Positions 38,052 to 46,528 of a DNA stretch of 64,000 nucleotides are shown here, piece by piece. Origin of the DNA: JAFGSI01 sp041287425 (GTDB lineage Bacteria > Chloroflexota > Anaerolineae > Anaerolineales > Villigracilaceae). Position 1 is the first letter of the stretch; every line of letters starts with the position of its first letter. Location of the stretch: positions 33,395 through 97,394 of the forward strand of contig JBEULG010000036.1 in NCBI GenBank assembly GCA_041287425.1, given 5' to 3'. The notes below the pieces were generated by a model. It did no database searches. It was not told the DNA's origin and saw nothing but the letters and a program-made list of their open reading frames with translations. The translations under genes and the position numbers were made by a program.

Positions 38052-38090
38052 GCGATTTACGATTGGTGGTTTACGATTGACGATTTGATT
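38052..38090. repeat. Short direct repeats (TTTACGATTG) in spacer
   Basis: Three near-copies of TTTACGATTG/GACGATTT lie between the kinase start and the preceding aminotransferase gene. The 183-base spacer (38044-38226) holds nothing else I recognise. Confidence 0.5.
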
Positions 38091-38226
38091 TTATCACCAG
38101 CAGCGGTTGATTGGGTAAGAATTGTGTCATCGCCGGATTAGAGTTGAATCAGCACGCGCACCGAGGGCTGTCTGCCGCCTCGGAGCGCGTGCGCGGCTTC
38201 GAAATAGGAGGTCATCTGCAAAGGCG

Positions 38227-39549
38227 TCACATCAGTTCTTTCTCGGCCAGGGCGATGGACTCCTCCAAGATTTGCAGCCCCTCGTCAACTTCGGCTTTGG
38301 TGATGCACAGCGGAGGGGCGATGCGGATGACGCTCTTGCCGCAGCCCAGCAGGATCAGGCCGCGTTCGAAGGCCAGGTCTGCCACCCGGTCGCGCAGCGT
38401 CTCGTGCGGAACCTTCGATTTGCGATCTTGGACGAACTCGACGCCGATCATCAGGCCGAGGCCGCGCACGTCGCCGATGGATGGGTGGCGGGCGGCGATC
38501 TTTTCCAGCGCCTCTTTGGCGTAACGGCCGACTGTGGCGGCGTTGTCCATGTATTGACGCTCGATCAGGTCAATGGTGACCAGGGCAGCCGCGCAGGCGA
38601 TGGGGTTGCCGCCGAAGGTGTTGCCATGGGCGCCGCGCGGCCAGGTCATCACCGATTTGCGCGCCACAGCCGCGCCGAGCGGCAGGCCGGAGGCGATGCC
38701 TTTGGCGGTGGTCACGATGTCGGGTTCGACCTCGAAGTGTTCGACAGCCCACCACTTGCCGGTGCGTCCCATTCCGGCCTGGACTTCGTCGGTGATGAGC
38801 AGAATTTCGTGGCGGTCGCAAAGGCGACGCAGGGCGGGGAAGAAGCCGGCGGGCGGGATGATGTAGCCGCCCTCGCCCTGGATGGTCTCGACCAGGATGG
38901 CGGCCACCTCGTCGCCGGGCAGGATGTGGCCGAGGATTTCTTCTTCGATGTAACGGACGACCGTCTCGCCGTAATCTTCGCCGGGGCGGCGTTCCAGGAC
39001 GGGACGGTAGGGGTTGGGATAAGGGGCGTGGACGACGCCGTTCATCAGCGGGTAGAAGCCGCGGTGATAGGTGGGTTTGCTGGCTGTAAAGGTCACCGCG
39101 CCCATCGTGCGGCCGTGGAAAGCCCCTGTAAAACCGATGAAGTTGGTGCGGCCGGTGTGGTAGCGGGCCAGTTTGATGGCGGTCTCGATGGCTTCGGTGC
39201 CCGAATTGGTCATAAAAGAGACGGCAGCCTCCTCGAAAGGCGCGATTTCGTCCAGTTTCTCGCCCAGCGCAATCCACTTTTCGTGATAGAAGTCGGAGGA
39301 AATGTGAATGAATTTTTCCGCCTGTTCCTGGATGGCTTTGACGACTTCCGGATGGCTGTGACCGGTCGAATTGACGGCGATGCCGGCGGCGAAATCCAGG
39401 AAGCGGTTGCCGTCCACATCCCAGACTTCGCTGCCTTTGCCGTGGTCAATGACCAACGGCGCGCTGCGAGGATAGGAGGGGGAGATGACCGCCGAATCGC
39501 GCTTAATCAAGGCGCGTGCTTTGGGGCCGGGTAACTTTAAAGGTTGCAT
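38227..39549 (-). CDS. Class-III PLP aminotransferase (acetylornithine/4-aminobutyrate family)
   Basis: A 440-aa fold-type I aminotransferase. Landmarks are NSGTEAIETAIKLARYHTGR (phosphate cup), GAFHGRTMGAVTFTASK, the Asp in LLITDEVQAGMGRTGKWWA, and the PLP Lys in PDIVTTAKGIASGLPLGA. Relatives include GABA and acetylornithine aminotransferases and broad-specificity amino-acid racemases; the substrate cannot be fixed without arginine or GABA genes nearby. AGGAG lies ten bases before the ATG. It follows the ROK kinase gene by about 100 bases on the same strand. Confidence 0.87.
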   Translation of the reverse strand: MQPLKLPGPKARALIKRDSAVISPSYPRSAPLVIDHGKGSEVWDVDGNRFLDFAAGIAVNSTGHSHPEVVKAIQEQAEKFIHISSDFYHEKWIALGEKLDEIAPFEEAAVSFMTNSGTEAIETAIKLARYHTGRTNFIGFTGAFHGRTMGAVTFTASKPTYHRGFYPLMNGVVHAPYPNPYRPVLERRPGEDYGETVVRYIEEEILGHILPGDEVAAILVETIQGEGGYIIPPAGFFPALRRLCDRHEILLITDEVQAGMGRTGKWWAVEHFEVEPDIVTTAKGIASGLPLGAAVARKSVMTWPRGAHGNTFGGNPIACAAALVTIDLIERQYMDNAATVGRYAKEALEKIAARHPSIGDVRGLGLMIGVEFVQDRKSKVPHETLRDRVADLAFERGLILLGCGKSVIRIAPPLCITKAEVDEGLQILEESIALAEKELM

Positions 39550-39651
39550 ATTAGATTGCTCCTAGGAGAGAATATCGAACGAAAATGAGGCCGGCTCGTT
39601 GAGATGGCCGGCGCTGTGAGGGTCCAGACGAGGGTGGAGACATGCCTGCTT

Positions 39652-40593
39652 TCAGGAAGATTTTCTTTCCAGTTTCAGTTGTCCTTGAACCAGGGCGCCG
39701 ATCAGGCCGGCGTTGTCGCCCAGTTGGGCGGTCGTGATGGTCAGGTCTTTGAGGAAACCGGCATCCATTACGTGCCGACGGGTCGAGTCTTTGAGGGTTT
39801 CGATGAACAACGTCCCGCTTTGGCTGACACCGCCGCCCAGAATAACGATGGAGGGGTTGAACATGTGAAGGAAGTCGGCCACGGCCTGACCGAGGAATTC
39901 GCCCGCCCGGACGAACGCCTCGCGAGCCAGTTCATCTCCTTGCTGGGCGGCCTCGGCGACCTGGCGCCCCGTCAAGGGGCCGGGCCGCAGGAGGGAGGCG
40001 CGCCCGTGGGCCAATTGTTCGTTGACGTAGGCGGCGATTGCCGGGCCGGAGGCGACGGCTTCCAGGTGGCCGCGTTGGCCGCAGGAGCAGAGAGGCCCGT
40101 CGGGCAGAACCGTAATATGGCCGAGTTCACCGGCCAACCCGCGCGCCCCGAGCAACAGTTGGTCTTTGACAATGACTCCGCCGCCGATGCCGGTGCTGAT
40201 GGTCAGGTAGAGCAGGTCGTGATGACCCTGCCCGGCGCCATAGCGCCACTCGCCCAGGGCGGCTAAGTTAGCGTCGTTGCCGAGGCAGGTGGGGATGTGT
40301 AGCCTTTCCTCCAGCATAGCGACCAGGGGGAATTCGATCCAGCCCGGGATGTTGGGGGTCGAAAAGATGACGCCGCTGTGCGGGTCGAGGGGGCCGGGGG
40401 CGGCGACCGAAATCACGTCCACCGGACCGGCGGCCAGCACCGATTCGATGAGCGCGACCAACCGCTCGAATGGGTCCTCGCCGTCGGCGTGAGTAGCGGT
40501 CCGCTTGTGTTGGAGGGGGGTGGTGGTCTCCGAGGTGAACAGGGCTGCCCGAATCTGGGTGCCTCCAATGTCCACGGCGACGATTTGAGCCAT
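39652..40593 (-). CDS. ROK-family sugar kinase (glucokinase-like)
   Basis: A 313-aa kinase. It has the ATP motif IVAVDIGGTQIRAALF, the sugar and catalytic segment LGNDANLAALGEW, GIGGGVIVKDQLLLGARG, the zinc-binding H-x-C-x-C type cluster GPLCSCGQRGHLEAVASG, and VILGGGVSQSG. The zinc motif marks it as a ROK enzyme that phosphorylates glucose or a related hexose. It sits beside the glycolytic block on the other strand. The ATG is six bases after TATAAT, indicating a leaderless transcript. Confidence 0.92.
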   Translation of the reverse strand: MAQIVAVDIGGTQIRAALFTSETTTPLQHKRTATHADGEDPFERLVALIESVLAAGPVDVISVAAPGPLDPHSGVIFSTPNIPGWIEFPLVAMLEERLHIPTCLGNDANLAALGEWRYGAGQGHHDLLYLTISTGIGGGVIVKDQLLLGARGLAGELGHITVLPDGPLCSCGQRGHLEAVASGPAIAAYVNEQLAHGRASLLRPGPLTGRQVAEAAQQGDELAREAFVRAGEFLGQAVADFLHMFNPSIVILGGGVSQSGTLFIETLKDSTRRHVMDAGFLKDLTITTAQLGDNAGLIGALVQGQLKLERKSS

Positions 40594-40599
40594 GTTGCG

Positions 40600-40605
40600 A
40601 TTATA
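40600..40605 (-). promoter_or_regulatory. -10 box for a leaderless ROK kinase mRNA
   Basis: TATAAT on the minus strand followed by six bases and the ATG at 40593. Confidence 0.7.
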
Positions 40606-40639
40606 TCATAGCGGGTCATAGCCGTTCTTGGGTGATTAC

Positions 40640-40775
40640 CCACATCGGCGCATTCCGATTCGGCGGACTAAAGTCCTGCCTGAGAGCCTGCAAGTCGGCT
40701 CGAAGCCGACTCTGAGTCCGCTGGAGCGGACTTCCATGTACGCGGCAGGCGGCTTCAGCACCGCGATTCGACTTG
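40640..40775. repeat. Palindrome-mosaic spacer repeat
   Basis: The 242-base spacer between the ROK kinase and yvcK holds AAGTCGGCTCGAAGCCGACT, AGTCCGCTGGAGCGGACT and a GGCGGACT...CCTGCC unit. These are the same building blocks as in the 59971-60111 repeat, arranged differently. No gene is visible. Confidence 0.65.
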
Positions 40776-40835
40776 TGGGTCATCACCAGCCGTTCTCGGT
40801 TGACTGTTGGGCGAAACGTTGTTATCATCACGCAG

Positions 40836-42194
40836 ATGTCTAAGCGCCGAAACAATCACCTCAGAGGCTTCTGGCTTGAGGTCTCGCGCTCGCTACGCTG
40901 GTTGGCTCCCGGCCTGGGAGTCAAACGCTGGTTGGGGCTTTTGCTGGCCGGCATCACACTGATGGGCGTGGGCTTGGCGATGCTTTTGCTCGACATCTAT
41001 CGAAATGCGCCGGAGACCTGGTGGCTGCCTGCCATTCAATTTCTTTCGCTGCAATTCCTGGCTCGTCCGTGGCGGGTGGCTATTTTTGCGATTTTGGGTG
41101 TCAGCCTGGTGGGGGTGGGAATCTGGGGGATGAACCGCTCGCTGCTCGTCCCTTTTCTGCGGCCGGGCAAGCGCCTGGTTGACCAGGTGGCCGAGTACCG
41201 GCGGCTGGAACGCGGGCCGCGGGTGGTGGCAATCGGCGGCGGGCATGGCCTGGCGACGGTTTTGCGCGGCCTCAAAGCGCACACCCATAATTTGACGGCG
41301 GTCGTTTCGGTCGCCGACGACGGCGGTTCATCGGGCGAATTGCGCCGCACGCTGGGGATTTTGCCGCCCGGCGATATTCGCAATTGCCTGGCGGCGCTTT
41401 CTAACGACGAGGCCCTCTTGACACATCTTTTTCAGTACCGGTTTGGCGAGGACACCGGACTGGGCGGCCACTCGTTTGGTAACCTGTTCATTTCTGCGCT
41501 GACCGATATCACCGGCAGTTTCGAAGAAGCGGTGGCCGAATCGGGGAGGGTCTTGTCGGTGCACGGGCAGGTGCTGCCGGCTACGCTTCATAATGTCCGG
41601 CTGGTCGCGGATGTCCGGCTGCCTCACGACCAGACCGAGGTGCGCATCGAGGGCGAGAGCGAGATTCCGCGTTTATCGGGACGGGTGCGACGCGTTTGGC
41701 TCGAACCGAACGATGCTTCGGCTTTTCCGCCCGTCATCCAGGCCCTGTTGGCTGCCGACATCATCCTCGTCGGACCGGGCAGTTTGTACACCAGTCTGCT
41801 GCCCCCTCTCCTGGTGCCGGATTTGCTGGCGGCCATTCGAACCAGCCGGGCGCTGAAAATCTACATTTGCAACATTGCTACCCAGGCTGGCGAAACCGAA
41901 AAGTACACCTGTCAAGACCATGTGCGCGCCCTCGAAGAGGCCATCGGGGACGAGATATTCGATTGCATCGTGTACAATACTTGTTACGATGGAAATCTCG
42001 GAGCGGGTGTACAATGGGTAAAATTGGAACAGAACGTTGCGCCCGATGCCCGCCTTTATGGCGCCGACTTGATTGACCGGGATCATCCCTGGCGGCACGA
42101 CTCTGCCAAACTGGCAAAGACGATTATTGACCTGTATAATGAGCGCACCGGTCCGCTCGACAAGACGAAGGACTCTGCAACGCGTTCGCGTTGA
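40836..42194 (+). CDS. yvcK: YvcK/CofD-like family protein with N-terminal membrane helices
   Basis: A 452-aa member of the YvcK (gluconeogenesis factor) family. The CofD-like core has VVAIGGGHGLATVLRGLK, VVSVADDGGSSGELRRTLG, PGDIRNCLAAL, GHSFGNLFISAL and ADIILVGPGSLYTSLLPPLL. Two hydrophobic helices (WLGLLLAGITLMGVGLAM and IFAILGVSLVGVGIWG) precede it, unlike soluble Bacillus YvcK. In Firmicutes, YvcK supports growth on gluconeogenic carbon and is a Ser/Thr-kinase substrate. ATG 40836 lies seven bases after a TATCAT box. gap follows in 23 bases. Confidence 0.9.
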   Translation: MSKRRNNHLRGFWLEVSRSLRWLAPGLGVKRWLGLLLAGITLMGVGLAMLLLDIYRNAPETWWLPAIQFLSLQFLARPWRVAIFAILGVSLVGVGIWGMNRSLLVPFLRPGKRLVDQVAEYRRLERGPRVVAIGGGHGLATVLRGLKAHTHNLTAVVSVADDGGSSGELRRTLGILPPGDIRNCLAALSNDEALLTHLFQYRFGEDTGLGGHSFGNLFISALTDITGSFEEAVAESGRVLSVHGQVLPATLHNVRLVADVRLPHDQTEVRIEGESEIPRLSGRVRRVWLEPNDASAFPPVIQALLAADIILVGPGSLYTSLLPPLLVPDLLAAIRTSRALKIYICNIATQAGETEKYTCQDHVRALEEAIGDEIFDCIVYNTCYDGNLGAGVQWVKLEQNVAPDARLYGADLIDRDHPWRHDSAKLAKTIIDLYNERTGPLDKTKDSATRSR

Positions 42195-42217
42195 CATCAT
42201 TTCTCTGGAGGTGTTGT

Positions 42218-43276
42218 ATGACTACCCGTGTTGGTATCAATGGTTTTGGCCGCATTGGGCGGCAGGTCCTGAAAGCCATTCGGGACTATCACGCCGATGA
42301 GTTGGAAGTCGTTGCCTTCAACGATATCGGCGACATTCCCACCATGGCGCACTTGCTCAAGTACGACTCGAACTACGGCCGCTTCAACGGCCAGGTCGAG
42401 GTCGTCGAGGACGGCATCTTGATTGACGGCAAGAAAATCAAGGCCTTCAAGGAAACCGACCCGGCCGCCATTCCGTGGGGCGACCTGGGGGTGGACATCG
42501 TCATCGAAGGCACCGGCATTTTCACGGTCAAGAACGATGGCGTCAACAAGAAGGGCAAGGTGGTGAAGGGCGCGGTCAACCACATCACCGCCGGCAAGGC
42601 CAAGAAGGTCATCATCACCGCCCCCGCCGAGGGCGAAGACCTGACCGTCGTGCTGGGCGTCAACGAGGACAAGTACGACCCGGCCAATCACCACGTCGTC
42701 TCGAACGCTTCCTGCACCACCAACTGCCTGGCCCCGGCTGTCAAGGTCGTGCATGACAAATTCAAGATTGTGCGCGGCTTCATGACCACCATCCACGCCT
42801 ACACCAACGACCAGCGCATCCTCGACCTGCCGCACTCCGACCTGCGCCGCGCCCGCGCCGCCGCCATGAGCATGATTCCCACCACTACCGGCGCGGCCAA
42901 AGCCCTCAAACTGGTCATCCCCGACCTGGCGGGCAAGTTCGACGGCTACGCCATCCGCGTCCCCACCTCGACCGTCTCGGTGGTGGATTTCACCGCCGAA
43001 ATCGAGACCCCGGCCACGACCGAGGAACTGCGCCAGGCCTTCCGCGATGCCGCCCAGACCCCGCGCCTGAAGGGCATCCTCCAGGCGGTGGACGAACCGC
43101 TGGTCAGCGTGGACTTCAAGGGCGACCCGCACTCCTCCTCGGTGGACCTGCCCTTCACGATGGCGCTTGGCAAGGAAGCCAGCACCTTCGTCAAGGTCGT
43201 CGCCTGGTACGACAACGAATGGGGCTACTCCGTCCGCACGGCCGATTTGGCGGCGTTGATGGCAAAGAGTCTGTAG
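42218..43276 (+). CDS. gap: Glyceraldehyde-3-phosphate dehydrogenase
   Basis: Oxidises glyceraldehyde-3-phosphate to 1,3-bisphosphoglycerate with NAD(P). The 352 aa open MTTRVGINGFGRIGRQVLK, with catalytic Cys in SNASCTTNCLAP and Trp-Tyr-Asp-Asn-Glu-Trp near the end (VVAWYDNEWGYS). An insert of about ten residues (KNDGVNKKGKVVKG) makes it longer than most bacterial forms. The ATG follows GGAGGTG. A TATAAT at 42135-42140 within yvcK and a TTGACA at 42191 are possible promoter parts. Confidence 0.96.
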   Translation: MTTRVGINGFGRIGRQVLKAIRDYHADELEVVAFNDIGDIPTMAHLLKYDSNYGRFNGQVEVVEDGILIDGKKIKAFKETDPAAIPWGDLGVDIVIEGTGIFTVKNDGVNKKGKVVKGAVNHITAGKAKKVIITAPAEGEDLTVVLGVNEDKYDPANHHVVSNASCTTNCLAPAVKVVHDKFKIVRGFMTTIHAYTNDQRILDLPHSDLRRARAAAMSMIPTTTGAAKALKLVIPDLAGKFDGYAIRVPTSTVSVVDFTAEIETPATTEELRQAFRDAAQTPRLKGILQAVDEPLVSVDFKGDPHSSSVDLPFTMALGKEASTFVKVVAWYDNEWGYSVRTADLAALMAKSL

Positions 43277-43447
43277 TCTGATAGTCGGATAGTCTGATAG
43301 TCGGTCAGATGGTCAAATAGTCGGATAGTCAGTCGTATAGTCGGATAGTCTGATAGGCAAGTAGGGGGATAGGCGGATGGTCAGACGGGCAAGGGATTGA
43401 GTGACTATGAGACTACAAGACTATAAGACTACAAGACTATGAGACTA
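43277..43447. repeat. Low-complexity AGTC-ATAGTC repeat spacer between gap and pgk
   Basis: The first two thirds are irregular copies of an 8-base unit (GATAGTCG, GATAGTCT and variants). The last third is copies of GACTATAAGACTACAA, largely the reverse complement of the same motif. Together they can fold into a long imperfect hairpin between two glycolytic genes. Confidence 0.85.
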
Positions 43448-43459
43448 CTGGAGTGAACC

Positions 43460-44632
43460 ATGAACAAGAAAACCGTCCGCGACATTGACCTGAAGGGCAA
43501 GCGCGTTCTGATGCGCGTGGATTTCAACGTCCCCATGCAGGATGGCAAAGTCACCGATGACAAGCGCATCAAGGCCTCGCTGCCCACCATCCAGTACGTG
43601 CTCGACCAGGGCGCGTCCCTGATTCTGATGAGCCACCTCGGACGCCCGAAGGGCGGCCCCGACCCGGAGTTCAGCCTGAAGGCGGCTGCCGAAGTCCTGG
43701 CCGGGCACCTCGGCCGTCCGGTCAAGATGGCGCCCGATTGCGTCGGCCCGGAAGTCGAAGCCATGGCGAAAGCCCTCCAGCCGGGTGAAGTCCTGATGCT
43801 CGAAAATACCCGCTTCCACGCCGGCGAAGAAAAGAACGACCTGGAACTGGCCAAGCAGATGGCCGCCCTGGGCGAGGTGTACGTCAACGACGCTTTCGGA
43901 TCGGCCCACCGCGCCCACTCCTCGACCGAGGGCGTGGCGCGCTTCCTGCCGGCTGTGGCCGGTTTCCTGATGGAACAGGAACTCGAATACCTCGGCCGCG
44001 CCACCGCCAACCCGGAGCATCCCTACATCGCCATCCTGGGCGGAGCGAAAATCAGCGACAAGATTCTGGTCGTCGAGAACCTGCTCGCCAAGTGCGACAA
44101 ACTCATCATCGGCGGCGGCATGGCCAACACCTTCCTGGCCGCCCAAGGCCTGAACATGCAGGATAGTTTGGTGGAGGCCGAGTCCATCGAAATTGCCAAA
44201 GGCATCCTGGCCAAACACGCCGATAAGATTGTCCTGCCGGTGGACGCCGTCATCGCCGACAAATTCGACGCCGAGGCCAACAGCCAGGTGGTGGATGTGG
44301 ACAAAATCCCCGCCGGCTGGCGCATGCTGGATGTCGGCCCGAAGACCCTCGACCTGTACCGCCAGACCCTGGCGGGCGCCAAACTCATCGTCTGGAACGG
44401 GCCGGTGGGCGTCTTTGAGTTCCCCAAGTTCGCCGAGGGGACGTTCGCCCTGGCCAAGATGCTGGCCGAAAGCGGCGCGGTGACCGTCATCGGCGGCGGC
44501 GACAGCGCCAGCGCGGTCAAGAAAGCCGGGGTGGCCAAGCAGATGACCCACGTCTCGACCGGCGGCGGCGCCTCGCTGGAGTTCCTCGAAGGCAAGGAAC
44601 TGCCCGGCGTAGCGGCTCTGCTGGATAAGTAA
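43460..44632 (+). CDS. pgk: Phosphoglycerate kinase
   Basis: Makes ATP and 3-phosphoglycerate from 1,3-bisphosphoglycerate. The 390 aa include KRVLMRVDFNVPMQDGKVTD, SHLGRPKGGPD, ENTRFHAGEEKND, AILGGAKISDK and the ATP loop VIGGGDSASAVKKAG. Length is normal. It continues the glycolytic order after gap. Confidence 0.97.
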   Translation: MNKKTVRDIDLKGKRVLMRVDFNVPMQDGKVTDDKRIKASLPTIQYVLDQGASLILMSHLGRPKGGPDPEFSLKAAAEVLAGHLGRPVKMAPDCVGPEVEAMAKALQPGEVLMLENTRFHAGEEKNDLELAKQMAALGEVYVNDAFGSAHRAHSSTEGVARFLPAVAGFLMEQELEYLGRATANPEHPYIAILGGAKISDKILVVENLLAKCDKLIIGGGMANTFLAAQGLNMQDSLVEAESIEIAKGILAKHADKIVLPVDAVIADKFDAEANSQVVDVDKIPAGWRMLDVGPKTLDLYRQTLAGAKLIVWNGPVGVFEFPKFAEGTFALAKMLAESGAVTVIGGGDSASAVKKAGVAKQMTHVSTGGGASLEFLEGKELPGVAALLDK

Positions 44633-44641
44633 CGCCTTTTA

Positions 44642-44682
44642 TTCCTCCCCGCCTCCCGAAGCGCATCGGAGGCGGGGAGGAA
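44642..44682 (+). promoter_or_regulatory. 15-bp perfect hairpin between pgk and the kinase gene
   Basis: Arms 44642-44656 and 44668-44682 are exact complements around an 11-base loop. There is no T-run on either strand after the stem, so it is more likely an mRNA processing or attenuation structure than a classical terminator. An AGGAGGG site follows at about 44690, before ATG 44701. Confidence 0.6.
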
Positions 44683-44700
44683 ACCCAACAGGAGGGCCGT

Positions 44701-46515
44701 ATGCCATTTGCCGTCGGCGAAATGGTGGGGCCGTATCGAATTATCCAACAACTGGGGCAAGGGGGGATGGCGACCGTCTATAAGGCATACCATGCCGCCC
44801 TGGATCGTTATGTGGCCATCAAGGTGCTTCATCCGGCTTTCACCGAAGACCCCAATTTTCTGGCCCGTTTCCAGCGGGAAGCCCGCGTGGTGGCGAAACT
44901 CGAACATCCCAACATCGTGCCAATCTATGATTACGCCGAGCACGAGGGGCGCCCCTATCTGGTGATGAAATTCATCGAGGGCGAAACGCTCAAGGCTCGT
45001 CTGGCGCGCGGCCGCGTGCAGGCCGATGAAGTGGCCCGGATTGTCGAAGCGGTGGGGGCAGCCTTATCCTATGCGCATAAAGGCGGCATTCTGCATCGCG
45101 ACATCAAGCCCTCCAACGTCCTGCTTGGCGATGATGGGCAGATTTATCTGGCTGATTTTGGCCTGGCGCGCATCGCCCAGGCGGGCGAATCGACCCTGAC
45201 CTCCGACATGATTGTCGGCACGCCTCAGTACATCTCCCCTGAGCAGGCGATGGGCAAGAAAGACCTGGACGAGGGCACTGACATCTATTCGCTTGGAGTG
45301 ATGCTCTATGAACTGGTGGTCGGCCGGGTTCCGTTTAGCGCCGATACGCCTTTTTCGATTATTCACGACCATATCTACTCTCCCCTGCCTTTGCCGACTC
45401 AACTGAATCCGGGCGTTCCCGAAGATGTCGAAAGGGTCTTGCTCAAAGCGTTGGCCAAAGAACGCAGCGACCGCTATGCGGACGTCCGGGCCCTGGTGAC
45501 CGCTTTCCTGGATGCCTGGGCCGACGTCGCGGCGGAGGCGCCCGCCACCCCTTTGCCGACCGTCGTCCCGCCGGAGACAGTTGTGCGGACCTCCTCTCAG
45601 CCCCCTGACCAGACCCGCCCGCCGGCGACCGTCTCCGCTCCTCCTCCTCCGGACGAGACGCCTCCTCCCGCTCCCGTTTCTCCGCCGCCGGTTTCTGCCG
45701 CTGTGCCGGCGGGTGGCCGGCTGCGCAAGATTCCCTGGATGTGGCTGGCGGTCGCCGTGCTGGTGTTCTTGTGCTGCATTTTTACTTTCCTGGCGCTGCG
45801 CGGCGGCAACCGGCAAGCGCGCTCTGGGCAAAATGGAACCTCTGCGCCAGCGGGAGAAACCCTTCCGGCGATTGTGACGCCGACGGTGGTCCAGTTTTTG
45901 GCCGAGGCGGCGGAACGCGTCGAGCAGAATCCCGATGACCCCTATGCCCATCTGCAACTGGCGGCCGCCTATCTGGATGCCGGCATCCCCGATATGGCAA
46001 CCGAGACGATGACGCGCGCCCTGGAAGTGGGCGGGGAGAATGAGCAGTTCCTGTGGGACGCCTGCCGGCAAATGGAAATGCGCCAGGCCTGGTTGCTGGC
46101 GGCGCGGGCCTGTGTTTCAGGCGCCGAGATTCACCAGCGGCAGGTCAGTCTCGACCTGCCGGGAGACTTACAAGCCTTGTTGTATCCCGTTCTTTACCGG
46201 GCGGCGCCCGCCCCGGCATTCGAGCAATTTTTGCCGATGGAGCGAATTTTGTTGGTGGACGAGATGATGGCCAATGTGGTTCAGGCACGCCGTCAAATAT
46301 ATGCGAATGACCCGCAGGGGGCGCGGCAAACTTTGGAGGCCGCCTTGCAGCGCTGGCCGCGCAAAGTGGAACTCCAACTTGTTCGGGCCGAGTTTCTGGC
46401 TCGGTATGGCGATGCCGGGCAGGCGCTTCAAATCTTGAATGAAATCCAGGCCACGGCTGGTTTGGCCGATTGGATTTTGCAGGAAGCAGAAAATATTCGC
46501 GCTACAATTCCATAA
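44701..46515 (+). CDS. Serine/threonine protein kinase with membrane helix and repeat-rich tail
   Basis: A 604-aa Pkn-type kinase. The kinase domain (10-270) has LGQGGMATVYKAYH, AIKVLHP, LHRDIKPSNVLLGDDGQ, DFGLARIA and GTPQYISPEQAMG. A Pro/Thr-rich linker (280-340), one membrane helix (MWLAVAVLVFLCCIFTFLAL, about 350) and an external C-terminal region with TPR-like helices (PYAHLQLAAAYLDAGIPDMA) follow. The gene is inserted between pgk and tpiA with the same orientation and short spacers, so it is probably expressed with glycolysis. Confidence 0.92.
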   Translation: MPFAVGEMVGPYRIIQQLGQGGMATVYKAYHAALDRYVAIKVLHPAFTEDPNFLARFQREARVVAKLEHPNIVPIYDYAEHEGRPYLVMKFIEGETLKARLARGRVQADEVARIVEAVGAALSYAHKGGILHRDIKPSNVLLGDDGQIYLADFGLARIAQAGESTLTSDMIVGTPQYISPEQAMGKKDLDEGTDIYSLGVMLYELVVGRVPFSADTPFSIIHDHIYSPLPLPTQLNPGVPEDVERVLLKALAKERSDRYADVRALVTAFLDAWADVAAEAPATPLPTVVPPETVVRTSSQPPDQTRPPATVSAPPPPDETPPPAPVSPPPVSAAVPAGGRLRKIPWMWLAVAVLVFLCCIFTFLALRGGNRQARSGQNGTSAPAGETLPAIVTPTVVQFLAEAAERVEQNPDDPYAHLQLAAAYLDAGIPDMATETMTRALEVGGENEQFLWDACRQMEMRQAWLLAARACVSGAEIHQRQVSLDLPGDLQALLYPVLYRAAPAPAFEQFLPMERILLVDEMMANVVQARRQIYANDPQGARQTLEAALQRWPRKVELQLVRAEFLARYGDAGQALQILNEIQATAGLADWILQEAENIRATIP

Positions 46516-46528
46516 CAAGAGGATATTT

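Noticed and set aside
38122..39534. 470-codon open frame antisense to the aminotransferase
   Set aside because: No recognisable domain; the opposite strand encodes a complete class-III aminotransferase.
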